Assembly (NCBI GenBank): GCA_945876925.1
Contig: CAMCQD010000114.1
Location: 1 to 6,121, forward strand
DNA from: an uncultured Dermatophilus sp.
GTDB taxonomy: Bacteria > Actinomycetota > Actinomycetes > Actinomycetales > Dermatophilaceae
Direction of reading: 5' to 3'
DNA: 6,121 bases
Shown: piece by piece, positions 1 to 5,418 of the stretch
Numbering within the stretch: position 1 is the stretch's first letter
How the letters are laid out: each line of letters starts with the position of its first letter
Made by a program: the position numbers and the translations under genes
Notes under the pieces: generated by a model
What the model was told of the DNA's origin: nothing
Seen by the model: the letters and a program-made list of their open reading frames with translations, nothing else
Databases searched by the model: none

Positions 1-1
1 C

Positions 2-607
2 GATCCGTCCTCGCCTGCCCGCCGGCGCACCCTGACCGTCCGCCTCGCCGGACGTGAGGTCGAGGTCGTCACGGATGGCGGCGTGTTCTCCGCCGGCCGG
101 CTCGACCTGGGTACCTCGGTGCTGCTGCGCGAAGCCCCCGATCCGCCCGCGCACGGCCGGCTGCTCGACCTGGGGTGTGGCTGGGGACCGCTGGCGCTGG
201 CCATGGGGATGCTCTCCCCCGGAGCCGAGGTGATCGCGGTCGACATCAACGCCCGCAGCCGCGACCTGACCGCCGAGAACGCCCGCCGGCTCGGGCTGGA
301 CCGGGTACGCGTGCTCGCGCCCGGGCAGGCCGGCCCCGCCTGGACATTCGACCTCATCTGGTCGAATCCGCCGATCCGGATCGGCAAGACGGCCTTGCAT
401 GCCCTGCTCATGACGTGGCTGCCCCGGCTGTCCCCCGGCGGGGACGCCTACCTGGTGGTCGCGCGGAACCTGGGGGCGGACTCGCTGCACGCGTGGCTCG
501 GCCACGCCCTCGGCACTCAGTTCGAGGTGAGCCGGCACGGGTCGGCGAAGGGGTTCCGCGTGCTGCGGGCGCACCGGCACGACCAGCCCCCGCAGCACCC
601 CGCCTGA
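2..607 (+). CDS. RsmC-like class I SAM-dependent methyltransferase, 5'-truncated by window edge
   Basis: The frame is open from the first bases of the window to a TGA, giving 201 visible residues. The true start lies upstream; relatives begin with a short HYFS-type segment, so probably only about ten residues are missing (inference). An internal GTG at 83 is not a good start, because it would remove conserved sequence before VFSAGRLDLGTSVLL, which is typical of RsmC-like proteins. The SAM-binding motif I is LLDLGCGWGPLALAMG (visible residues 54-69), the motif after strand 2 is VIAVDIN (77-83), and the catalytic motif is SNPPIR (121-126), the NPP(I/Y) type used for amino-group methylation of purines in nucleic acid. 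KGFRVLRA (183-190) is the usual C-terminal strand. E. coli RsmC (16S rRNA m2G1207) has a second, N-terminal domain, which this protein of about 210 residues lacks, so the RNA target is uncertain. It converges on dapF. Confidence 0.88.
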   Translation, partial: DPSSPARRRTLTVRLAGREVEVVTDGGVFSAGRLDLGTSVLLREAPDPPAHGRLLDLGCGWGPLALAMGMLSPGAEVIAVDINARSRDLTAENARRLGLDRVRVLAPGQAGPAWTFDLIWSNPPIRIGKTALHALLMTWLPRLSPGGDAYLVVARNLGADSLHAWLGHALGTQFEVSRHGSAKGFRVLRAHRHDQPPQHPA

Positions 608-841
608 GGCCGCGGCGCGCCCGCGCCGATGGAACCCGGGCCTGACACGCCACCACCCGTACCTCGCCTCGCGCCGAAGAGGGCGGGCCGGACGGTGAAG
701 GACGCGATCTGATCCGGCGTCAGCCCCGGCTCGCTACCGCATGCCGCTGCCCGGACCGGCTGAAGCGAAGGGGTTCGGCGTGCACCCTGATGCGCCGCTA
801 TCGACGAGGAGGGGGTGCCATCCGGGGCACGCAAGTCCCCG

Positions 842-883
842 CCCGCGCCGGTGCGCCCCGCCGGAACCCGAACCCGGCGCGGG
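842..883. terminator. Candidate bidirectional hairpin terminator between methyltransferase and dapF
   Basis: CCCGCGCCGG (842-851) is the exact reverse complement of CCGGCGCGGG (874-883), giving a 10-bp all-GC stem around a 22-nt loop. It lies about 40 bp past the dapF stop and 235 bp past the methyltransferase stop. There is no T-tract, as is common for actinobacterial terminators. The long loop and the high local GC lower confidence. Confidence 0.4.
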
Positions 884-900
884 TAGCGCGCTCTCACCGG

Positions 901-916
901 GCCGCGGCAGCGCGGT
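901..916 (-). terminator. Small hairpin directly after dapF stop
   Basis: CCGCG (902-906) and CGCGG (911-915) pair around a GCAG tetraloop, with a possible G-U pair at 901/916. On the - strand this begins about six bases after the dapF TAA. It is only 5-6 bp long and has no U-tract, so it may simply contribute to 3'-end formation together with the stem at 842-883. Confidence 0.3.
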
Positions 917-921
917 GCGGC

Positions 922-1944
922 TTACAGGATGGTCTCGCCGTCGGCGACCAGCACGGCCGGCCCGGCCAGCGTCACCTGACCGCCGTCGTCCACGGTGACG
1001 TGCAGCGTCCCGCCGGGAACATCCACCTGCCAGCGGGTATGCGCGGCCGGGTCCCCGCTCCACAGCATCGCGGCGACGGCCGCCGCGGCCGCGCCGGTGC
1101 CGCAGGAGCGGGTCTCCCCCACCCCGCGCTCGAACACCCGCATGCGCAGGTGCCCGCCGCCCAGGATCTGCACGAACTCGACGTTCGTGCCGTCCGGGGG
1201 CTCGGGGTGAACCCGCGGGGCGGGCCCCAGGTCGAGGGCGTCCAGGTCTGCCCCGGCGGGCAGGGCCACGACGGCGTGCGGGTTGCCCATGCCGACCGAC
1301 AGCGCCGGCAAACCGGGCATGCCCGGAACGGTCACCACCGAGTCGCTGCCCTGCCTGGCGAACTCCCCGGGCGCGATCAGGGTGTAGCGGCCCATCCCGG
1401 TGGCGTACTCATCACCGGTGACGGTGATGTGCCGGATCCCGGCGCGGGTAGCGATGTCATACGAATCACCCGTGACCAGCCCGGCCCTCCGCAGATAGGC
1501 CGCGAACACACGGGTTCCGTTGCCGCACATCTCAGCTAGGGAGCCGTCCGCGTTGCGGTAGTCCATGAACCACTCCGCCTGGCCGGCTTGCGCAGCGACC
1601 GAAGGTTCCGCCGAGCAGCGTGCCCGGACCACCCGGATGACGCCGTCGGCGCCGATACCGGCCCGGCGGTCGGCGATCCGGCGGACGGCGGCGGCGTCCA
1701 GATCCGCTGAGCCGTCCAGGTCCGGAATGAGGACGAAATCGTTCTCGGTGCCGTGTCCCTTGGTGAACCGGCGGCGGATGGCGGCCGGCCCGGCGGTGCC
1801 GCCGGTGGCCAGGGCAGTGGCCGCAGTTCCGGGAGGGTTCTCCCGCGGGGTGTCTCCGGTGCCGTGCGGGGTGCTGGCGGTGCTGGTCTGCTCTGCGGGC
1901 GCGCTCACCGTCTCATTGTCCACGCCATCGGCGGACTGGATCAC
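922..1944 (-). CDS. dapF: Diaminopimelate epimerase DapF with N-terminal extension
   Basis: DapF interconverts LL- and meso-2,6-diaminopimelate, the last step before lysine and the source of meso-DAP for peptidoglycan. It is cytosolic and PLP-independent, using two cysteines as acid and base. Both are present in the 340-residue product: C140 in EMCGNGTR and C281 in RSCGTGAAAA. Other family signatures are FTKGHGTENDF (from residue 60), WFMDYRNADGS (about 125-135), GNPHAV (about 220-225) and FERGVGETRSCGTG. The core from FTKGHG onward is 281 residues, normal for the family. The GTG at 1944 is chosen because GGGAGG lies six bases upstream, at ideal spacing. Other GTGs at 1923 and 1908 lack such a site, and no ATG or GTG occurs close to the core. 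The resulting 59-residue Ala/Thr/Gly/Pro-rich extension has no recognisable motif. The gene lies 267 bp downstream of miaA in the same direction and probably has its own promoter. Confidence 0.96.
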   Translation of the reverse strand: MIQSADGVDNETVSAPAEQTSTASTPHGTGDTPRENPPGTAATALATGGTAGPAAIRRRFTKGHGTENDFVLIPDLDGSADLDAAAVRRIADRRAGIGADGVIRVVRARCSAEPSVAAQAGQAEWFMDYRNADGSLAEMCGNGTRVFAAYLRRAGLVTGDSYDIATRAGIRHITVTGDEYATGMGRYTLIAPGEFARQGSDSVVTVPGMPGLPALSVGMGNPHAVVALPAGADLDALDLGPAPRVHPEPPDGTNVEFVQILGGGHLRMRVFERGVGETRSCGTGAAAAAVAAMLWSGDPAAHTRWQVDVPGGTLHVTVDDGGQVTLAGPAVLVADGETIL

Positions 1945-1950
1945 CCCGCG

Positions 1951-1956
1951 CCTCCC
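1951..1956 (-). promoter_or_regulatory. Shine-Dalgarno site deciding the dapF start
   Basis: On the - strand GGGAGG occupies these bases, followed by six bases (1945-1950) and then GTG at 1944. This is the strongest ribosome binding site in the upstream part of the dapF frame. It supports translation beginning 59 residues before the conserved FTKGHG motif. Confidence 0.6.
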
Positions 1957-2144
1957 GGCCCGCACGAGACGGCTCGCACTCGCGCCCCGGCGGGGCCAGC
2001 AAAGCAAAGCCCAGCCCTGCTGCCTCAGCAGAATCAGCCATCCTCCCCCGGCGGGGTCAGCTGCCAGCAGCCCGCCCCCCGGTCACCCGCGCTATCCCCC
2101 ACGCATCCCGCCCCAGAGCCGGCCTCAGACGGTCCCGCCCTAGG

Positions 2145-2169
2145 GGTCAGGTGCCCAGGCGGAGAAGGC
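2145..2169. repeat. Near-copy of the miaA 3' end (repeat copy 2210-2234)
   Basis: These 25 bases match 2210-2234, which spans the last codons and stop of miaA, at 22 of 25 positions. Read on the - strand, the miaA copy ends LLRPGS-stop and this downstream copy reads LLRLGT-stop in the corresponding phase. A shorter third relative, GGTCAGCTGCC, occurs at 2056-2066 and is identical to 2210-2220. These may be traces of a small local duplication or chance similarity in GC-rich DNA. Confidence 0.4.
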
Positions 2170-2182
2170 TTCCCGCGCTCAT

Positions 2183-2213
2183 GACCAGCCCGGGCCGCCT
2201 GCCCGGCCAGGTC
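2183..2213 (-). terminator. Candidate hairpin terminator overlapping the miaA stop
   Basis: CCGGGC (2190-2195) and GCCCGG (2201-2206) form a 6-bp stem with a 5-nt loop. The stem continues through one more G-C pair and GACC/GGTC (2183-2186/2210-2213), giving 11 pairs in 13 positions. On the - strand the structure starts within the miaA TGA. There is no U-tract. If it terminates, dapF must be transcribed from its own promoter in 1945-2182. Confidence 0.4.
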
Positions 2214-3210
2214 AGCTGCCCGGGCGGAGGAGGCGCAGCACCCGCGCGACGAGATCGTCCCGGTCCGCCTGCGCGGGCAGCCAGGTGACCCGAGGGTCGG
2301 CCCGGAACCAGCTGCGCTGCCGCCGGGACAGCCGCCGCGTGGCCTGGGCGGTGGCGGCGATCGCCTCATCCTCGCTGAGCTCGCCGCGCAGCTGGGCGAG
2401 GGCTTCCCGGTACCCCACGGCCCGCCCGGCGGTGCGAGTGCCGGACAGCCCCCGCTGTTCCAGGGCGGCCACCTCCTGGAGGAAACCATTCGCCCACATC
2501 GCCGTCACCCGTGCCCCGATGCGCTCGTCGAGCACCTCCGCAGGGGCGTCCAGGCCGATGAGCACGCTGGGGCGGCGGAACTGGCGGACGGGCATGGTTG
2601 CCGTGAACGGCCGCCCGGTCAGCTCGATAACCTCCAGGGCGCGCACGATCCGGCGTGCATTGCGCGGCCCGATCGCCTCCGCCGCGACCGGGTCGAGGCC
2701 CGCCAGCCGGGCATGCAGCCGGCCCAGTCCGCCGCGCTCGGCCTCCTGTTCCAGGCGGCGGCGCACCTGCGGGCTGGCGGGCGGGATGTCGAGCTGGTCC
2801 AGGGCCGCCCGCACGTACAGCCCCGACCCTCCTGCCAGCACGGGAACCAGCCCGCGCCCGGCGATGTCGTCCAGGTCGGCACGGGCGTGGCGCTGATAGG
2901 CCGCGACGGAAGCCTCCTGGTCGATGCCGAGCACGTCGATCTGGTGGTGCGGCACGCCGCGCCGCTCGTCCAGGCCCGGCTTGGCGGTCCCGATGTCCAT
3001 TCCGCGATACAGCGCGTAGGCGTCCGCGCTGACCACCTCGCCCCCCAGCGCACGGGCCAGATCCACCGCCAGGGCGCTCTTTCCGGTGGCTGTGGGGCCG
3101 ACCACGGCGAGGATGGGCGCAGCGGCATGCCCGTCCGTGCCGGGGCCGGCCGGTCCGGGTTCACACATGTCCGGGTCCCACAGGGTGTTCTCCGGCGGAA
3201 GGGCGGGCAT
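2212..3210 (-). CDS. miaA: tRNA dimethylallyltransferase MiaA
   Basis: MiaA transfers a dimethylallyl group from DMAPP to N6 of A37 in tRNAs reading UNN codons, producing i6A37. The 332-residue product has the P-loop GPTATGKS (38-45), SADAYALYRGMDIGTAKP (61-78) carrying the conserved Asp (D63) proposed as general base, VPHHQIDVL (86-94), LAGGSGLYVRA (125-135), GPRNARRIVRALEVIELTG (181-199) and the C-terminal TRRLSRRQRSWFR (291-303). Length is normal for the family. Two starts are possible. The ATG at 3210 has no Shine-Dalgarno sequence but sits seven bases after a TACGCT -10-like box, fitting a leaderless mRNA. The ATG at 3168 would remove 14 non-conserved residues and also has only a weak upstream site. 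The gene is divergent from the small MT0933-type gene and upstream of dapF. The usual Gln in the D-S/A-x-Q segment is Ala here. Confidence 0.97.
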   Translation of the reverse strand: MPALPPENTLWDPDMCEPGPAGPGTDGHAAAPILAVVGPTATGKSALAVDLARALGGEVVSADAYALYRGMDIGTAKPGLDERRGVPHHQIDVLGIDQEASVAAYQRHARADLDDIAGRGLVPVLAGGSGLYVRAALDQLDIPPASPQVRRRLEQEAERGGLGRLHARLAGLDPVAAEAIGPRNARRIVRALEVIELTGRPFTATMPVRQFRRPSVLIGLDAPAEVLDERIGARVTAMWANGFLQEVAALEQRGLSGTRTAGRAVGYREALAQLRGELSEDEAIAATAQATRRLSRRQRSWFRADPRVTWLPAQADRDDLVARVLRLLRPGS

Positions 3211-3223
3211 AGTTCACAGCGTA
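3211..3223 (-). promoter_or_regulatory. Leaderless-type -10 box for miaA
   Basis: On the - strand TACGCT (3218-3223) fits the actinobacterial -10 consensus TANNNT. It is followed by seven bases and then the miaA ATG at 3210, so transcription would begin at or next to the A of ATG. I see no good -35 hexamer. Its place is occupied by the inverted repeat at 3229-3249. The absence of a Shine-Dalgarno sequence before this ATG agrees with a leaderless mRNA. Confidence 0.4.
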
Positions 3224-3228
3224 GGCGT

Positions 3229-3249
3229 CGCGGAGGGCGATCCTCCGCG
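3229..3249. promoter_or_regulatory. Perfect inverted repeat in the divergent miaA / MT0933-type promoter region
   Basis: CGCGGAGG (3229-3236), a GCGAT spacer, then CCTCCGCG (3242-3249) form a perfect 8-bp inverted repeat. It lies 18 bp upstream of the miaA ATG and 29 bp upstream of the ATG of the + strand gene, overlapping where a miaA -35 element would be. It could be an operator for a dimeric regulator, perhaps acting on both genes, or an RNA hairpin in the leader of the + strand gene. GC-richness makes such repeats more likely by chance. Confidence 0.4.
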
Positions 3250-3266
3250 CGTGCAGCCGAGGAGAG

Positions 3267-3272
3267 AGGAGG
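3267..3272 (+). promoter_or_regulatory. Ribosome binding site of the MT0933-type gene
   Basis: AGGAGG lies six bases before the ATG at 3279, within a longer purine-rich tract starting at 3260. This near-ideal site is strong evidence that the 65-residue frame is translated from the first ATG rather than from the second at 3288. Confidence 0.7.
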
Positions 3273-3278
3273 CCCGGC

Positions 3279-3476
3279 ATGGGACTCATGGACGGGCTGG
3301 GCAGCAAAGCGAAGGAATTCGCCGAGCAGAACCCCGGCAAGGTGGAGCAGATCAGTGACAAGGGTCTGCAAGCCGCAGCCGACGCCGTCAACGCCAGGAC
3401 CGGCGGTGCCCACGCCGGCGCGATCGAGCAGGCGCAGCAGGCGGCGGACGAGAAAATCGGCGACAACTCGCAGTGA
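3279..3476 (+). CDS. MT0933/Rv0909-like small antitoxin-family protein
   Basis: This encodes a 65-residue, highly charged, alanine-rich, probably all-helical protein: MGLMDGLGSKAKEFAEQN at the N-terminus, a central KVEQISDKGLQAAADAVNARTGG (21-43), and a Gln/Ala/Glu-rich helix (48-60). There is no cysteine, signal peptide or membrane segment. The pattern of a short MG(L/F)-D start, K/A/Q helices, a VE-x-x-x-DKG segment and a TGG/TGGK-like turn before a last helix is that of the MT0933-type antitoxin family, named for mycobacterial Rv0909 (family recognition from memory). No toxin gene is adjacent: the neighbours are miaA, divergent, and miaB, convergent. An antitoxin role is therefore only a family label, and a general small stress or nucleoid-type function is equally open. 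The ribosome binding site is excellent and a strong hairpin follows about 50 bp after the stop, so it is probably monocistronic. Confidence 0.8.
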   Translation: MGLMDGLGSKAKEFAEQNPGKVEQISDKGLQAAADAVNARTGGAHAGAIEQAQQAADEKIGDNSQ

Positions 3477-3523
3477 CCGCCCGGACGGCATGAGCGGCCG
3501 CTGACTTAAGCGGATCCGCCCCT

Positions 3524-3559
3524 CGCGTATGGCCCCGGATGATCGCGGGGCCATACGTG
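3524..3559. terminator. Strong hairpin, likely bidirectional terminator
   Basis: CGTATGGCCCCG (3526-3537) pairs perfectly with CGGGGCCATACG (3546-3557) around an 8-nt loop. The pairs 3525/3558 (G-U) and 3524/3559 (C-G) extend it to 14 bp. It begins 48 bp after the MT0933-type gene stop. It is symmetrical and lacks a T-tract on either strand, as is common in actinobacteria. It would end + strand transcription and could also block read-through from miaB on the - strand. This is the best terminator candidate in the window. Confidence 0.7.
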
Positions 3560-3571
3560 TGCTCAGGTGGC

Positions 3572-3589
3572 GCCTGCGCCGGAGCAGGC
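3572..3589. repeat. Short inverted repeat between convergent genes
   Basis: GCCTGC (3572-3577) and GCAGGC (3584-3589) are separated by six bases, forming a 6-bp stem that follows the main hairpin by 12 bp. It could be a secondary terminator stem for + strand transcripts or be incidental in GC-rich sequence. Confidence 0.3.
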
Positions 3590-3630
3590 CCGGCACCCGG
3601 TAAGGCAGGCCCTCGTGCAGCGCCATCCCG

Positions 3631-3656
3631 TGCCATCCGCAGGCCTGCGGATGGCA
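3631..3656. repeat. Perfect 26-bp palindrome
   Basis: TGCCATCCGCAGG (3631-3643) is followed with no spacer by its exact reverse complement (3644-3656). As RNA or extruded DNA it forms an 11-bp stem with a GGCC loop. It lies 155 bp past the MT0933-type gene stop and about 225 bp past the miaB stop, beyond the main hairpin for + strand transcripts. It may be a second terminator, a REP-like mobile palindrome or a protein-binding site. A similar short string, CGCCATCCCG, lies just before it at 3621-3630. Confidence 0.6.
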
Positions 3657-3846
3657 GCGGCCCCCTTGCCGCTGACCGCACCGGGACGGGCCAGGTTCAT
3701 CGCGACAGGAAAACGCCCGCCCGGCAACTCCGCCGCCGCGCCCAGCCGCTGCACGCCCCGGGACGGACTAGCTTGCCCGCACGCAACCCGCGTCAGGACG
3801 GCCCGCCCGGCGGCATCCGCGGCAACCGGGCACGCACGGCCCCGCT

Positions 3847-3879
3847 CCGGGCCCGGCCCCCGGACTACCGGGAGCCCGG
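3847..3879 (-). terminator. Candidate hairpin terminator directly after miaB
   Basis: An outer stem CCGGGC/GCCCGG (3847-3852/3874-3879) encloses an inner stem CCCGG/CCGGG (3859-3863/3868-3872) with an ACTA loop, separated by an asymmetric internal loop. On the - strand it begins at the base after the miaB TGA. There is no U-tract, and the surrounding sequence is so GC-rich that alternative pairings exist. Confidence 0.4.
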
Positions 3880-5418
3880 TCAGCGGCCGGAGGCGGCCAC
3901 CGGGCAGGAAGCCGCCGGGGCGGCCGTGGCAGCCGGGCGGGTGGCTGAGGGCATTCCCAGGCTCACCACCGGCTTACCCGGTACCGGGTTGCCCGCCGAC
4001 CGCTCCCAGGCGTCACCGCCCCGGGTGCGCCGCACCGAGAACACCGGATCGACTTCCCGCAGAGCAGAATCGGCGACCAGGTGGTGCGGGGCGCCGTAGC
4101 TGACCTCGACCTCGACCAGGTCCCCGGGGCGGGGACGCTCCCTGGCCGGCATACCGGCGGGCAGCGCGAAGTGCACCAGCCGGTTATCCCGCGCGCGCCC
4201 GGACATGCGGGCGGTCTCGGTGTCCTTGCGTCCCTCGGATACCGCCACGAGCACCTCGACCCGGCGATTCTCCCACGCCCGGTTCCCGGCCCAGCTGATC
4301 TCCTCCTGCAGCCCGACGAGCCGGTCGAACCGTTCCTGCACCACCGGCTTGGGCACCTGGCCGGGCAGGCTGGCCGCCGGGGTGCCCTCCCGGATCGAAT
4401 ACTGGAAGGTGAACGCGCTGGCGAACCGGGCCTGGCGCATCACCTCAAGGGTCGCCTCGAAGTCGGCGTCGGTCTCGCCGGGGAACCCCACGATGATGTC
4501 AGTGCTGATCGCCGCGTGCGGCAGGGCGGCCCGGACCCGGTCCAGGATCCCCAGGAAGCGCTCGCTGCGGTATGAGCGCCGCATCGCCTTGAGGATGCGG
4601 TCGGAGCCGGACTGCAGCGGCATGTGCAGGCTCGGCATGACATTAGGCGTGGCGGCCATCGCCTCGATCACATCGTCGGTGAATGCCGCCGGGTGCGGGC
4701 TGGTGAACCGCACCCGTTCGAGCCCCTCGATCTGCCCGCAGGCGCGCAGCAGCCCGGCGAACGCGCCACGGTCCCCGAACTCAACCCCGTACGTGTTGAC
4801 GTTCTGCCCGAGCAGGGTGATCTCGGTGACCCCCTCGGCGGCCAGGGCCCGGATCTCGGCGAGGATGTCGCCGGGACGGCGGTCGGTCTCCTTCCCGCGC
4901 AGCGCCGGGACGATGCAGAACGTGCAGGTGTTGTTGCAGCCGACGCTGATGGACACCCACGCCGCGTACGCCGAATCCCGCCGGGCGGGCAGCGTGGAGG
5001 GGAAGACCTCGAGAGCCTCGCGGATCTCGACCTGGGCACGCCGGTTGTGCCGGGCACGTTCCAGCAGCACCGGCAGGGAGCCGATGTTGTGCGTGCCGAA
5101 CACCACATCCACCCAGGGTGCGCGCGCGACGATGAGGTCACGGTCCTTCTGGGCCATGCACCCGCCTACGGCGATCTGCAGGCCCGGGTTGGCTTCCTTG
5201 GCCGGGCGGAGCTGGCCGAGGTTGCCGTAGAGCCGGTTGGCTGCGTTCTCCCGCACGGCGCACGTGTTGAAGACGATGACGTCGGCGGTCGGGCCCCGGT
5301 GCTCGGCGGGTACCGACTCGTAGTCGACGTAACCGGCGGCTTCCAGCAGCCCGGCGAGCCGCTCGGAGTCATGCGCGTTCATCTGGCACCCGTGGGTGCG
5401 CACCTGGTAAGTCGTCAT
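3880..5418 (-). CDS. miaB: tRNA-2-methylthio-N6-dimethylallyladenosine synthase MiaB
   Basis: MiaB is a radical-SAM methylthiotransferase that adds a methylthio group at C2 of i6A37, using two [4Fe-4S] clusters, and acts after MiaA. The 512-residue product has the N-terminal UPF0004 domain with the three auxiliary-cluster cysteines C11 (THGCQMNAHDSERL), C53 (FNTCAVRENA) and C87 (VGGCMAQKD). The radical-SAM motif is C161-NNT-C165-TF-C168, followed by IVPALRGKE. Further family signatures are LLGQNVNTYG (202-211), FTSPHP (238-243), MPLQSGSD (266-273) and DIIVGFPGETD (307-317). A TRAM domain spans roughly 380-450, ending GDLVEVEVSYGAPHHLVADS. Residues about 462-512 form a low-complexity Ala/Pro-rich tail. 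The ATG at 5418 is chosen because MTTYQVRTHGCQMN is the usual actinobacterial N-terminus; the frame stays open upstream but without family sequence. The ribosome binding site before this ATG is weak. The gene converges with the MT0933-type gene and diverges from the YccF gene. Confidence 0.98.
   Translation of the reverse strand: MTTYQVRTHGCQMNAHDSERLAGLLEAAGYVDYESVPAEHRGPTADVIVFNTCAVRENAANRLYGNLGQLRPAKEANPGLQIAVGGCMAQKDRDLIVARAPWVDVVFGTHNIGSLPVLLERARHNRRAQVEIREALEVFPSTLPARRDSAYAAWVSISVGCNNTCTFCIVPALRGKETDRRPGDILAEIRALAAEGVTEITLLGQNVNTYGVEFGDRGAFAGLLRACGQIEGLERVRFTSPHPAAFTDDVIEAMAATPNVMPSLHMPLQSGSDRILKAMRRSYRSERFLGILDRVRAALPHAAISTDIIVGFPGETDADFEATLEVMRQARFASAFTFQYSIREGTPAASLPGQVPKPVVQERFDRLVGLQEEISWAGNRAWENRRVEVLVAVSEGRKDTETARMSGRARDNRLVHFALPAGMPARERPRPGDLVEVEVSYGAPHHLVADSALREVDPVFSVRRTRGGDAWERSAGNPVPGKPVVSLGMPSATRPAATAAPAASCPVAASGR

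Larger units (their letters stand above)
608..921. other. Convergent intergenic region, no gene seen
   Basis: These 314 bases separate the 3' ends of the methyltransferase and dapF. I find no convincing gene: short frames starting at 741, 790 and 815 either run on opposite dapF or lack family features and a usable ribosome binding site. The region holds several inverted repeats: CGGCGC/GCGCCG at 613-618/623-628 just after the methyltransferase stop, GTGCC/GGCAC at 815-819/826-830, a 10-bp perfect stem at 842-851/874-883, and CCGCG-GCAG-CGCGG at 902-915 just beyond the dapF stop. That pattern fits transcription termination from both sides. A 19-bp stretch at 765-783 repeats, with one mismatch, the methyltransferase coding sequence at 545-563. 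Confidence 0.7.
3477..3879. other. Convergent intergenic region rich in inverted repeats, no gene seen
   Basis: These 403 bases lie between the 3' ends of the MT0933-type gene and miaB. I accept no coding sequence: frames crossing it on either strand run antisense into miaB, show no family features and are arginine/proline/alanine-rich shadows. The left part is dense in symmetry: palindromes AGCGGCCGCT (3493-3502) and GCGGATCCGC (3510-3519), a CCGCT/AGCGG stem (3498-3513), a 12-bp stem (3526-3557), GCCTGC/GCAGGC (3572-3589) and a 26-bp palindrome (3631-3656). The stretch 3660-3845 shows no clear structure. A two-part stem directly follows the miaB stop. Confidence 0.75.

Noticed and set aside
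815..886. A GTG-started 23-codon frame after GAGGAGG in the methyltransferase-dapF gap
   Set aside because: The purine-rich site is only two bases from the GTG, too close for normal initiation. The product is short and Pro/Arg-rich without a recognisable motif.
608..921. tRNA gene suggested by a GGTTCG string in the gap
   Set aside because: No acceptor stem or anticodon arm can be built around it.
2147..2182. An 11-codon ATG frame after miaA that ends in the repeat copy
   Set aside because: It is very short and has no clear ribosome binding site. It is better explained as part of the repeat.
3279..3476. A full toxin-antitoxin module around the MT0933-type gene
   Set aside because: No toxin-like frame lies on either side: the neighbours are intact miaA and miaB, and the gaps are non-coding.
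3494..3517. Adjacent NotI, AflII and BamHI sites resembling a cloning polylinker
   Set aside because: Two of the three are GC-rich palindromes expected often in this DNA, and the flanks are continuous with a natural intergenic region. There is no vector sequence.
3539..4103. Two overlapping + strand frames across the convergent gap into the miaB 3' end
   Set aside because: They are Arg/Pro/Ala-rich compositional frames with no family features. They begin inside or next to the hairpin and run antisense to miaB.
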